This document shows, in pieces, positions 1 to 10,228 of a DNA stretch of 64,000 nucleotides. The notes beneath the pieces were generated by a model. It was not told the origin of the DNA and ran no database searches. It saw nothing but the letters and a program-made list of their open reading frames with translations. Each line of letters opens with the position of its first letter. The first letter of the stretch is position 1. Origin of the DNA: Haberlea rhodopensis (lineage: Eukaryota > Streptophyta > Magnoliopsida > Lamiales > Gesneriaceae). A program made the position numbers and the translations under genes. The stretch covers positions 1 to 64,000 of the forward strand of contig CAJQUN010001127.1 in assembly GCA_907163345.1 (NCBI GenBank), written 5' to 3'.

Positions 1-1876
1 CGGGTAGCTCGAACGGTTTTGTAGTAGGCGTCGAATCACTTCCACTCCACTTTTTATTATTATTTTTAGTTTTTCCCAATCTTGCAAGTATTTACATTAT
101 TGACTTGGACTTGACTATATGATGGTGTTGGTGGATGTGTATGATCTTGACTAGTCAAGTAGTCAACTCCTCGGTTCCCGCAGCCTCGCTTCCCAAGACA
201 CAATCTTAGCCATCGTTTTGATTTCGATCAATGGTTGAGATTCTTCCATTCCTTCTATAAATATCACCCTTCCATTCTCTACTACGACTCCCTTCAACCG
301 AGTTGCTACCTCCGAGCCATCGTGCCTCGTCCGAGCTAAAATCCTTTCATTGTGTTATTGTATCCTCAAGGTAATACCTTAGCTCCTCTTTAATGTTTTC
401 ATTTGTTAATCATGTACTCAACATGTTCGATGAAATTCCCAAGTAGAAGATATACATTATCTCTTGGCAATGCTAGAGCCTACGACCAAGCTCAGCATAT
501 GACCGAGCTTGGCGCACGGCCCGCGCGCAGCTGCGCGCACGTCCGGGCTCGTCGCACAGCCGCGGGCAGCTATGCTCGGGGGCGAGCTACGGGCGAGCTC
601 GGTGCACGACCGTGCGCAGTTGTGCGTGGGGGCGAGCTGGGTGCACGTCTGCGCGCAGCTGTATGCACGGACTAGCTCGGTACATGGCCGTGCGTAGCTC
701 GCCGAGCTGTGCGGTTGTGCAAGCTCGTCGCTCGGTCGAGCTCGACGCATGGATGAGTTCAATTTGCGGCCAAGCTCAATGCTAGGTGCTCGGCCGAGCC
801 ATGCGCGCCACACCTGACATACACGCTCAAGCTCGACACGAGTCTTAACACGGTGCCAACGAGAGTTTGACGCGCTTTGAATGAATTAATATTTGCTCTA
901 CTCGTTTAACATAGTTTGATTTGATTGATATTTCATATAAGATGGATCAATAACATGATTTTTTCGATGTTGATATATGATGTTGGCATATTCGATCTAA
1001 GCTGTGAAGGTATACCAGCGCACCGAGTCACGAAATTATACGAGCTCCGAGCCCTGATTCCCAGCACTTTGAGCTACGTCCAAGCCATATACTCAATCCC
1101 AGCTCGATTAAAACAATATCTTTTGCCTATTCGGAAGGTAATTCGTTCTTCTTGCAGTATCATTTGCTTGCTTTGTTTTTTACTCCATGTCCTCCTCTTC
1201 GCATTCAAACTCGCGTGGAGACCTCTCGACTTCGGAAGAGTTTGGCCAATCTAGTGATCAGTTTGATAGTTCTGACGACACATCCTCTGACGAGGAGATG
1301 TCGGACCGGACTAGTAGCCCGTCTGATACTCAGATTCGACCCGAGTTTCCATTTCTTCCGAGGAATTAATGGCCCATGCCGAGGGACGTTGGTATACGAA
1401 TATTTCCTCTAAGCTTACCCAAGATCACATCCTTTATTCTCCAATTTATGGGCCACATTCCTGCCGATTATGATGTCATTATCCTAACCTCGACAGATCC
1501 TCCTCACCTGCCTCCCCCCGGGTTGTTACCTTTCATAGAGACCGGCTAGATGGAGGTCTTCGTTTCCCCCCTTGCTCCCTTTCTTTATAGACGTCAGCAA
1601 GGTTTTTGGCATTCACTAGGTCAGCTTGCCCCTAATGCCTTCCGGTTAATTTGTAACACATATGTGTTATTCCGCACCTTAGGCCTTCCTGTTTCAAGCT
1701 ACATCCTCTATCACTTCATGTTCATTAAAAAGCCTATCGACGGAGTCTTCTATATGACCTCCCGTCTAACCGACAAATTTCTCGAGCGTTGTCCCTCCAA
1801 CTTCAAGGATGAAAAACTACTTCTTCTTTGTTCGACCTCCTCATCGTTGGCCATGTATGGTTCAGTGGCACAATGG
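1..1876 (+). repeat. Left arm of long inverted repeat
   Basis: This stretch matches the reverse complement of about 8219-10170 from its first base (cgggtagctcgaacgg against the complement near 10165) until an abrupt break after caatggaaac at about 1876. By eye the match is around 90-95 percent with small indels. It contains a G+C-rich block (about 493-830) full of agctcg-type palindromes, and a copy of the acidic, Ser-rich ORF. Past the break the right arm continues the ORF, whereas here gag begins at once. Confidence 0.85.
1190..1876 (+). pseudogene. Broken sense copy of the Tat accessory ORF
   Basis: Starts at MSSSSHSNSRGDLST and matches the antisense ORF of the right arm (8889 downward). 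A short deletion near 1358-1362 removes several bases that the right copy keeps and brings a stop. Later frames hold LAPNAFRLIC and FLERCPSNFKDEK, which match the right copy. The family resembles Pfam PF04195 (putative gypsy-type transposon, Transposase_28), a plant Tat-associated protein of unknown role. The 3' half is missing because the copy ends at the fusion to gag. Confidence 0.6.
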
Positions 1877-3291
1877 AAACATGACTATGGAGCAATTAGC
1901 CCAGTTCATTACCACCACCGTAGCTGAGGCTGTAAAGCAAAACCAACCCCCCACCTCTGGATGGAGGACCATTGCCGAACCATGAGGACAATGCTGAAGT
2001 CCAGTAAAGTCACGCGGAGGAAGTCAATCCCACCCAAGGGGGCGGGGACCCGGAAAATGCACCAAAGAATGGTAGATATGTGGAATGAAATCCAAGGTTT
2101 GAGACAACATGTTGGGGAAAAGGCCTACATTCACAAGAAAGAAAGTCCTTTCTCCCAACCCATTTTGGAAGATGAGCTACCACCTAACTTCCGACAGCCT
2201 AACATAGGAGAATACGATGGGAACACCTACCCCGGGGACCATTTGGGAAGATTGATAATGCAGCCTTGTTGCATCGATACTCCGATGGAGTCAAATGTCG
2301 GGTATTTTTGAATACATTAGTAAGGTCGGCCAACAATGGTTCAACATGTTGAAGCCTAACTCGATAATGTCTTTCCATGACTTCAACTCAGCTTTCTTGC
2401 ATCAATTCGCAAGTAGCAAGAATATCAAAAGACTTCACTCAGTTTTTTTGTCATGAAACAACAAGATCAAGAATCCTTGCGGGAGTTTACCCAACGCTTC
2501 AACGGTGCTGCCCTAGAGGTTCCCTCGGCCACGCCTGATGTCGTTCTCAATGCTTTCACGGAAGGGCTCAGGGGTGGCGAATTCTTCAAGTCCTTGGTCA
2601 AGAAACCACCACAAAGTTATGATGAGCTCCTAACTAGGGCAGTGAACTATGTGAACTTGGAAGATGCGCAGAGGCAGAAGAGATTCGAGCAAAGGCCCGC
2701 TGAGAATAGCAGGGAAAAGCTGGACAAGGGCGGAAGAAAGAGAAGTATGGCGGAGAGGATGGACGTCGAAACTTGTTCAGGGGGCGTCTTCCACATACTT
2801 CCCTTGTCATGAGCTTAGACAGAGCAATGGATGTATGTGATAATAAGGGTAGATTGACCAGGCCAAAGAAAGCAGAGAGAGGTCCAAGATTGCCCCCATC
2901 GGATAAGTATTGCGGATATCATCGAGAATATGGACATTTTACCAATGATTGCCAACAATTGGGAGAAGAGGTTCAAAGGATCCTTCAAAGAGATCCGGAA
3001 ATAAAAGCTATGTTGACGAGAACCAGGGAGCTATACCAGCCGGGCGGGCCTCGGGCTCCGGCTCAGGCCAATCCCGGACGAAGAGAGCGAAGGTGGGAGC
3101 AACAAGAGCGGAATGCCTCTCGTGGTCATGCGGAAAGAAATGGAGGAAACAATGATCCGAATCGGGGAATGATACACATGATCTCTGGAGGAGCAACCGA
3201 TGGGGATTCTGGCCGAGCTCGCAAGGCATATGGGAGGAGGTTGAAAAATTTGAAGTGTCCATGGAAGCAAGCACTACAACCGATCCCGTGA
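1877..3291 (+). pseudogene. Tat-type gag (capsid and nucleocapsid) relic
   Basis: Gag packages element RNA in cytoplasmic particles. The frame appears to open at ATGACTATGGAGCAA (1877) with MTMEQLAQFI, then shifts. Recognisable parts are FRQPNIGEYDGNTYPGDHLG (about 2191-2250), QQWFNML (about 2334), LREFTQRFN (about 2477), the basic C-terminal region and a nucleocapsid motif CGYHREYGHFTNDC near 2910-2951, the C/H knuckle pattern usual in Tat elements. At least three frameshifts split it (pieces 1961-2311, 2453-2812, 2773-3291). The start joins the inverted-repeat arm without a normal leader, LTR or primer site. Confidence 0.7.
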
Positions 3292-3917
3292 TCAGTTTCG
3301 GTCCCGACGACCTACGAGGCATTGTTACTCCACACAACGATGCCTTGGTAGTCACGGTTACTATAGCCAATTATGATGTAGCAAGGATCTTCGTGGATAC
3401 GGGGAGTTCTGTCAATATCTTGTTTAAAACAACCATGGACCAAATGCAAGTTGATGGATTCCACTTGGACCTAATCTCAACCCCTCTTTATGGGTTCACG
3501 GGACATGTGATCCAGCCTCTAGGTCAGATTGCCCTCCCATTGTCAATGGGGAGTGGCTCTAGCCGAGTAACTAATATAATGAATTTTACGGTCGTTGACT
3601 CACCCTCCTCTTACAATGGGTTCATTGGGCGACCGGCCATGAAGGATTTCAAGGCCATAGCTTCTACCTATCACCAGAAGTTAAAGTTCCCGGCCGGAAA
3701 TGGAGTTGGAGTGCTTGGAGGAGACCAGGGTACATCCCGTCGTTGTTATGAAAGTATTGTAAAGGAAGAAGGTAAAAGGGCTCGACTGGAGGTCGGGGTA
3801 ATAGGGAGCGGGAGGTCAGTTGCTCGGCATGCCCCGAAAGAGACTCCAACTGTGACAGAGGAAGCACCTGAGTTAGTGGAGCTTGGATCTGCTGAAAGTG
3901 ATCAGAATAGCTGCTGA
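3255..3917 (+). pseudogene. Retroelement aspartic protease region
   Basis: A 220-residue open stretch that would mature the Gag-Pol polyprotein. The catalytic motif is FVDTGSSVNILF, with Asp in the D-T-G triad, at about 3391-3426. YNGFIGRPAMKDF at about 3613-3651 matches the C-terminal part of Tat proteases (usually GR..L). The stretch overlaps the end of gag in a different frame, and a stop separates it from reverse transcriptase, so it cannot be made as part of a polyprotein here. Confidence 0.75.
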
Positions 3918-4052
3918 CTTGGAGCCGCAATAGAGGGGCGAGCTCATTGCTTGTCTCATTATGAATCATGATGTGCATGCCTGGTCTACTCAAGATCTTA
4001 AAGGTATAAATCCGAATGTCATGCAACACCACCTAAATGTGTTGGATGGAGC

Positions 4053-5363
4053 TTGGCTCGTAAAGCAAAAGAAAAGACACTTCGGGGTAGAAAAGATAAG
4101 GTCATCAAGGAGGAGGTCCAAGAGCTGCTTAGGGCGGGACACATTAGAGAGGTTCAATTCCCCACTTGGCTCTCAAATGTGGTGCTGGTGCCTAAGAACT
4201 TGGGAAAGTGGAGAATGTACATTGACTTCCGAGCTCTTAACAAAGCTTGCCCCAAGGACTGCTACCCATTGCCTCGTATAGATCAACTGGTGGACTCTAC
4301 GGCCGGCCACCAATATCTATGCTTGCTGAATGCTTATCAAGGATATCATCAAATTCCCCTTGCAAGGGAGGATCAGGCAAAGGTAAGTCTCATCACCTCA
4401 GATGGAACTTTTTGTTTTGTGGTTATGCCCTTTGGACTTAAAAATGCAGGGGCAACATACCAGAGGTTGATGTATAAAGTGTTCTCAAAGCAAATCGGGA
4501 GAAACGTGAAGGTGTACGTAGATGACATCTTGATAAAATCGACAGATCGAGCTCACCTTATGACCGACCTTGGAGAGACTTTCTCTACCCTGAGGTCTTA
4601 CGGGCTAAAGCTCAACCCCCAAAAATGTGTGTGTGGGGTGAAGAGTGAAAAGTTCCTGGGATACATTGTGACGGAGAGAGGTATTGAAGTCAATCCCAAC
4701 AAGGTTAAAGCGATCCAGACTATGGCGTCCCCCACTAGTCTCCAAGAAGTACAACAATTAGCAGGGAGGATTGCTGCACTATCAAGGTTTGTGTTCAGAT
4801 CGGCCCACCGGAGTATGCCTTTCTTTCGCACTCTTCGGAAGGCTCAGAAGTTTCAATGGGGAGCTGATTGCGAGAGGGCTTTTGATGAGTTAAAGCAATA
4901 TCTAGCCGAGCTCCCGGTTTTAGCCAAGCCGGGATTGGGGGAACGTTTATGGGTCTATCTCTCCGTAACTAAGGAGGCGGTGAGCTCGGTGCTAATCCGA
5001 CAGGAAGGTTCAACTCAACATCATGTTTACTATGTTTCACATGCATTAAAGGGAATTGAGTTAAGGTACTCATGCTTGGAGAAGTTGGCATTAGCATTGA
5101 CAATCACGGCAAGGAAACTAAGACCGTATTTCCTATCTCACCCAATCACGGTCTTTACCAATAGCCCTTTGGGAAAAATCCTAACCCATCCAGACGTGTC
5201 AGGTCGGTTGGTTAAGTGGACAACCGAGCTGGGGGAGTATGACATCCAGTATGAGCCGAGAAGAACTATCAAAGCACAGGCCCTTGCTGATTTCTTGGCG
5301 GAAACCGTGCATCAAGATACCGAGGATCCTTGGAAAATATATGTGGACGGTTCTGCTAGGTAG
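4053..5363 (+). pseudogene. Gypsy reverse transcriptase plus RNase H
   Basis: A long open frame of 436 codons. It contains the finger motif WRMYIDFRALNKACPKD, the fold motif FCFVVMPFGLKNAGATYQR, and the catalytic box YVDDILIKS at about 4516-4542, then LGYIVTERGIEVNP and the RNase H-like region with VYLSVTKEAVSSVL and CLEKLALALTI. RNase H normally begins with a D in YLSV(T/S)..A; that Asp is not evident. The frame ends in IYVDGSAR followed by a stop where the second RNase H should begin. The catalytic YVDD is intact. Confidence 0.85.
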
Positions 5364-5969
5364 TGTTGATTTCGCCAAGGGCGGACGAAATTAAGTTAGC
5401 CGTAAGGTTGGACTTCAAGGCTTCCAACAATGAAGACGAATATGAAGCTGTTCTAGCAGGATTACATGGGAGCTAGCTGGGTACACATCTTCTCCGACTC
5501 ACAGCTGGTTGCACAACAGGTCAAAGGCGTTTACGAGACAAAGAATGAAAAGTTGATTGAGTATGCTCGTGCCATTGACCGAGTTAAAGAAAAATTTGTG
5601 GAGGTCATGTTTGAGCAAATTCCAAGTCAAGAAAATACAAAAGCTGATAACCTAGCCAAGATGGCTAGTTCTCTCACTAGTTGGAAAAATCGAGATGTGG
5701 TCGCACATGTGGAGCTCGCCCCTTTCCAAGGCTCAGCATCTGCCGAGCTAGATGAAAGTGACTGGAGAACCGAAATTGAAAATTATTTGAAGGAGGGAAA
5801 GCTACCCGCTGACCCGAGGAAAGCTCATCAGATCAAGCAGAGAAGTCTACGTTTTGTGTTGTTCGAAGTGGTTTTGTACAAGAGATCATTCTCCCGGCCT
5901 CTCCTCAAATGCCTGGGAAGAGATGACGTTGATTATGTCCTTAGGGAAATACATGAGGGGAGTTGTTGA
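5364..5969 (+). pseudogene. Second (archaeal-type) RNase H and linker
   Basis: The IYVDGSA start of the domain lies just before a stop at 5361-5363. After the break, NNEDEYEAVLAGL (about 5430) and IFSDSQLVAQQVKG (about 5487) are typical of the additional RNase H (aRH) of Tat elements, and ENTKADNLAKMAS closes the domain near 5665. The linker to integrase follows, with LYKRSFSRPLLKCL. At least two frame changes are present. A second RNase H downstream of the first is a lineage marker for Tat and separates this element from chromoviruses. Confidence 0.7.
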
Positions 5970-6906
5970 AACCACTTGGGCGCCCATGCTCTGGCGCGAA
6001 AGGCCTTTGCTAGCCGGGTTTTTCCGGCCTGCCATGCAAAAGGACGCCATAACCCTCGTGCTAGCTTGTGACAATTGCCAGTGGCACCGCATACTCTATC
6101 ACCAGCCTACCACGATGATGAAGGCGATCATACCGGCATGCCCGTTCGATCAATGGGGCATCGACATAGTGGGACCTTTTCCCCCCGCTCCGGCCCAAAA
6201 GAAAATCTTGATAGTGGCCATAGACTATTTCTCAAAGTGGGTGGAAGCCGAACCCTTACCTAAAATTACTGAGAAGGATGTCATGAATTTTGTGTAGAAA
6301 AACATAGTGTGCCGACATGGAGTCCCACTCGTATTGGTTTCCGATTCCGATAATGGAAGACAATTTCAAGGGGCCAAAATTCAATCTTGGTGCAAAGAGA
6401 TGAAGATCAGACAAGCCTTCACCTCCGTGGCTTACCCTCAAAGTAATGGTCATGTGGAAGTCTTGGTGCAAAGAGATGAAGATCAGACAAGCCTTCACCT
6501 CCGTGGCTTACCCTCAAAGTAATGGTCATGTGGAAGTGATTAACCGGTCTTTGCTACAAAGTTTAAAGGCCAGATTAGGAAAAGCAAAAAGAGACTGGGT
6601 GGATGAACTCCCGAGTGTGATAAGGTCTTATCGAACTACTCCTAGAACAGGAACGGGTGAAACGCCTTTCAGCATGGTTTATGGCAATGAGGCGGTGCTC
6701 CCAGCAGAAATAGGATCCGAGACGACAAGGATTGCGCTTTAGGATGAGGACAATGATCAAAGGCGGGCTGCAGATCTTGACCCAAAATGGGGGGGGCCCT
6801 TTTAAGATCATGGAGAAGTTGAGCTCAGGAGCTTATCTAGAAGACATGCAAGGCAAAGCTCTCAAGAGACCATGGAATGCCTACCACTTGAAGAAATACT
6901 ATGTTT
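5854..6906 (+). pseudogene. Gypsy integrase relic
   Basis: The zinc-binding end is partly legible (DNCQWHR near 6070). The core has all three acidic positions: WGIDIVGPF (about 6154), VSDSDNGRQFQG (about 6340) and NGHVEVI (about 6522). A stop at 6295 and an exact 76-bp tandem duplication (6385-6536) break the frame within the core. After the duplication the frame resumes with NRSLLQSLKARLGKAKRDWV and RTTPRTGTGETPFSMVYG. Another frame then gives a C-terminal end (GPFKIMEKLSSGAYLED, then PWNAYHLKKYYV, stop at 6906). Confidence 0.8.
6385..6536 (+). repeat. Perfect 76-bp tandem duplication in integrase
   Basis: Two adjacent copies, 6385-6460 and 6461-6536, are identical base for base. The unit begins tcttggtgca and ends tggaag. 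Because 76 is not a multiple of three, it shifts the integrase frame. Perfect identity beside an otherwise decayed gene suggests it is younger than the other lesions, or an assembly artefact. Confidence 0.95.
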
Positions 6907-7040
6907 AGCCGTAGCTGTCACACCCGGGCTATGTGTTTCTCTCTTTTCTTGTAATCACTTCAATTTCGATTTCGATTTCAACTTCAATTTCAATTTCAAT
7001 GAACGAAGAGTATTTGTCACTTGTCTTGTATACTTTTGTT
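6907..7040 (+). repeat. Low-complexity spacer after pol
   Basis: A short spacer follows the integrase stop. It includes a run of ttcaatttc and ttcgatttc hexamer-like steps at about 6958-7000, before the 100-bp repeat array begins. No coding signal was seen. Confidence 0.6.
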
Positions 7041-7290
7041 GCGGTTACGCCGAGCTCATTTGCCTTGGTTACGCCAAGTGCCATTCAGGGGTGTTTACCC
7101 AACCTGTCGCGGTTACGCTCGACAGAGGATCATTCGAGCTGCGGTTATGCCGAGTCCATTTGCCTTGGTTACGCCAAGTGTCATTCAGGGGTGTTTACCC
7201 AACATGTCGCGGTTACGGCCGACAGAGGATCAGTCGAGCTGCGGTTACGCCGAGATCATTTGCCTTGGTTACGCCAAGTGCCATTCGAGC
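7041..7290 (+). repeat. 100-bp tandem repeat, 2.5 units
   Basis: Units begin at 7041, 7141 and 7241 with gcggtta(c/t)gccgag, so the period is exactly 100 bp. The third unit is cut after about 50 bp, where the antisense ORF begins. Each unit holds gcggttacg twice and ttgccttggttacgccaagt once. Tandem arrays between pol and the antisense ORF are known from Grande-type elements. Confidence 0.95.
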
Positions 7291-8951
7291 GTGGGCCTCG
7301 TCGGCTCTCTCAGCAGCTGCCTTAAGGTCGGCAATGATCACTTTGCTCTCCTTTGAGTCCTTCCGAGACAGCGTCATGAGACTGTTAGTACGATAGTCAA
7401 GCTCACCGATGAAGATAAATGCCTGATAGAAAAATAAAAGAGAGAAAATGTAATAAAATCTCGATAAGTGGAATATGAAAAACAATGGACTCAGATAATG
7501 AAGGCATAAGAAAGTTGTACACATACCTCGGCCATGCTGCTGCATGTCCGTCGCATAAGTTCGCTCAATCCCAATGAAGCCAGAAAGTCAACATATGGGC
7601 CGGAAGGTAGCTCGTGCATCACACTTATTGCGATATCATTAGGACCCTGTCCCAACAAAGCGGCCGAGCTCTCATAATGCTCAAAAGTATGTGCCTCAGG
7701 CGGACCCTCATCCTCCTCCGCATAGTGATCCTGAGGAGTCACCGACTTTACTTCCGCAGCTTTCAACACTTTCTTACCCTTGGAAGGGCGGGAAGTGGAG
7801 TGCCTAACATGTGATTCCCTCTTACGGGGTGAATGGCAACCGTCACCAGTGTGTGAAGTAGTCGATCCCTCTCCTTTGCTGGCAACCTTGGAAAGCGGAG
7901 TAGGGAGAGTGCCAACTGCCAAGCCCTTCGCCTTCTTGTCAGCTTCACGTTTGATAATGGCGAACATAATTGCTTGACCTGCAAACGACGGAAGAGAATT
8001 AATAATATATTGCACACAGATTTGGCTAATATAAAATAAGGGACTACCATGTGAGCTTTGTAGTGGGACCCCGACTGAACTCAAGCCCCAATGGCATAGG
8101 AGACCTTCAGTCATCAGGGGAGAGAAACATCGTAACTTCGTCCATTTATTACTTTTAAAATTCGACAGTAATCGGGATCATTTTTGGAACTGCGGGGAAG
8201 TTTAGGTATGACGGGGTTTCCATTGTGCCACTGAACCATACATGGCCAACGATGAGGAGGTCGAACAAAGAAGAAGTAGTTTTTCCCATCCTTGACGTTG
8301 GAGGGACAACGCTCGAGAAATTTGCCGTTTGGGCGGGAGGTCATATAGAAAGACTTTTTCGATAGGCTTTTTAATGAACATGAAGTGATAGAGGATGTAG
8401 CTTGAAACAGGAAGGCCTAAGGTGCGGAATAACATATATGTGCTACAAATTAACCGGAAGGCATTAGGGGCAAGCTGACCTAAGTGAATGCCAAAAAACT
8501 TGCTGACGTCTATAAAGAAAGGAGCAAGGGGGAAACGAAGACCTCCATCTAGCTGTTCCCTATGAAAGGTAGCAAACCCGGGGGGAGGCAGGTGAGGACG
8601 ATCTGTCGAGGTTGGGATAATGACATCATAATCGGCAGGAATGTGGCCCATAAATTGGAGGATATGGATGTGGTCTTGGGTAAGTTTAGAGGAAATATTC
8701 GTATACCAACGTCCCTCGGCATGGGTCATTAATTCCTTATCGGAAAGAAATGGAAACTCGGGTCGAATCTGAGTATCAGACGGGCTACTAGTCCGGTCCG
8801 ACATCTCCTCGTCAGAGGATGTGTCGTCAGAACTATCAGACTGATCACTAGATTGGCCATACTCTTCCGAAGTCGAGAGGTCTCTACGCGAGTTTGAATG
8901 CGAAGACGAGGACATGGAGTAAAAAACAAAGCAAGCAAATGATAAGTGCAA
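7291..8951 (-). pseudogene. Antisense intron-bearing ORF of Tat element
   Basis: This gene reads opposite to gag-pol. It opens around 8951-8916 (MSSSSHSNSRRDLSTSEEYG), with an acidic Ser-rich N-terminus, then LAPNAFRLICSTYMLF and YILYHFMFIKKP, resembling PF04195. An extra T near 8358 shifts the frame; the alternate frame carries KNYFFFVRPPHRWPC and NDPDYCRILKV. Further on, probable GT-AG introns lie at about 8050-7983 (ending tttgcag, then QAIMFAIIKREADKK) and about 7526-7422 (start gtatgtgtac, end ctatcag). The last exon encodes a helical stretch, DLKAAAERADEAHARM. Function of the family is unknown. The array at 7290 truncates the end. Confidence 0.65.
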
Positions 8952-10170
8952 GAAGAACGAATACCTTCTGAATAGGTAAAAGATATTGTTTTAATCGAGC
9001 TGAGATTGAGTATATGGCTTGGACGTAGCTCAAAGTGCGGGAATCAGGGCTCGGAGCTCGGATAATCTCGTGACTCGGTGCCCTGGTATGTTTCACAGCT
9101 TAGATCGAATATGCCAACACCTGATATCAACACCGAAAAAATCATGTTATTGATCCATTTTATATGAAATATCAATCACATCAAACTATGTTAACGAGTA
9201 AGAGCAAATATTAATTCATTCGAAGCGCGTCAAACTCTGGTTTGCACCGTGTTAAGACGCGTGTCGAGCTTGAGCGTGTATGTCACCGCAGGTGTGGCGC
9301 GCACCGCTCGGCCGAGCACCTAGCATTGAGCTTGGCCGTAAATTGAACTCATCCATGCGCCGAGCTCGACCGAGCGACGAGCTTGCACAACCGCACAGCT
9401 CGGCGAGCTGCGCATGGTCGTTACCGAGCTCGCCCGTGCATACAGCTGCGCTCGAACGTGCGCCCAGCTCGCCCCCATGCACAGCTGCGCTCGGTCGTGC
9501 ACTGAGCTCGCCCGTAGCTCGCCCCCCACGTACATCTGCCTGCGGCCGTGCGACGAGCCCAGACGTGCGCGCGGCCGTGCGCCAAGCTCGGTCATGTTCT
9601 GAGCTTGGTCGTGGGCTCTAGCATTTCCAAGAGATAATGTATATCTTCTACTTTGGAATTTCATCGAATATGTTGAGTACATGATTAACAAATGAAAACA
9701 TTAAAGAGGAGCTAAGGTATTACCTTGAGGATACAATAACACAATGACAAAGGATTTTAGCTCGGACGAGGCACGATGGCTCGGAGGCAGCAGCTCGGTT
9801 GAAGGGAGTCGCTAGTAGCTAAGAGCTCCACTTGGGAAACCTTAAGTGATAAAGAAGTTGAGGAGAAAGTGAAGTGAAGAATTAGAGAATGGAAGGGTGA
9901 TATTTATAGAAGGAAGGGAAGAATCTCAACCATTGATCGAAATCAAAACTGATGGCTAAGATGGTGTCTTGGGAAGCGAGGCTGCGGGAACCGAGGAGTT
10001 GACTACTTGACTAGTCAAGATCATACACATCCACCAACACCATCATCTAGTCAAGTCCAAGTCAATCATGTAAATGCTTGCAAGATTTGGAAAGAACTAA
10101 AAATAATAATAAAAAGTGGAGGGGAAGTGATTTGACGCCCACTCCAAGACCGTTTCGAGCGACCTGTGGG
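8219..10170 (-). repeat. Right arm of long inverted repeat
   Basis: Inverted partner of 1-1876, about 6.3 kb away. It carries the better-preserved ORF copy, the G+C-rich palindromic block (about 9290-9620) and the A+T-rich piece that includes the aaaataataataaaaagtgg run near 10100. Unlike the left arm it runs on past the ORF break at both ends: to the rest of the antisense ORF on one side and to a polypurine tract and LTR on the other. Confidence 0.85.
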
Positions 10171-10215
10171 AATGTCATCCGCATCCGAGCTTTCACCTTC
10201 GATTTAGCTCGTACT

Positions 10216-10228
10216 TGATGGGGGGTAG
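10216..10228 (+). promoter_or_regulatory. Polypurine tract before 3' LTR
   Basis: The run gatggggggtag lies directly before tgatacc, the expected layout for plus-strand priming at the 3' LTR of a + strand element. A second, similar run (tacgggggggag followed by tgacacc) lies at about 10878-10892, so the true LTR start could be either. Confidence 0.55.

Noticed and set aside
403..813. Overlapping Arg/Ala/Ser-rich ORFs on both strands (also 9252-9691)
   Set aside because: They arise from the palindromic G+C-rich agctcg block of the inverted-repeat arms; they are open in several frames at once and have no domain.
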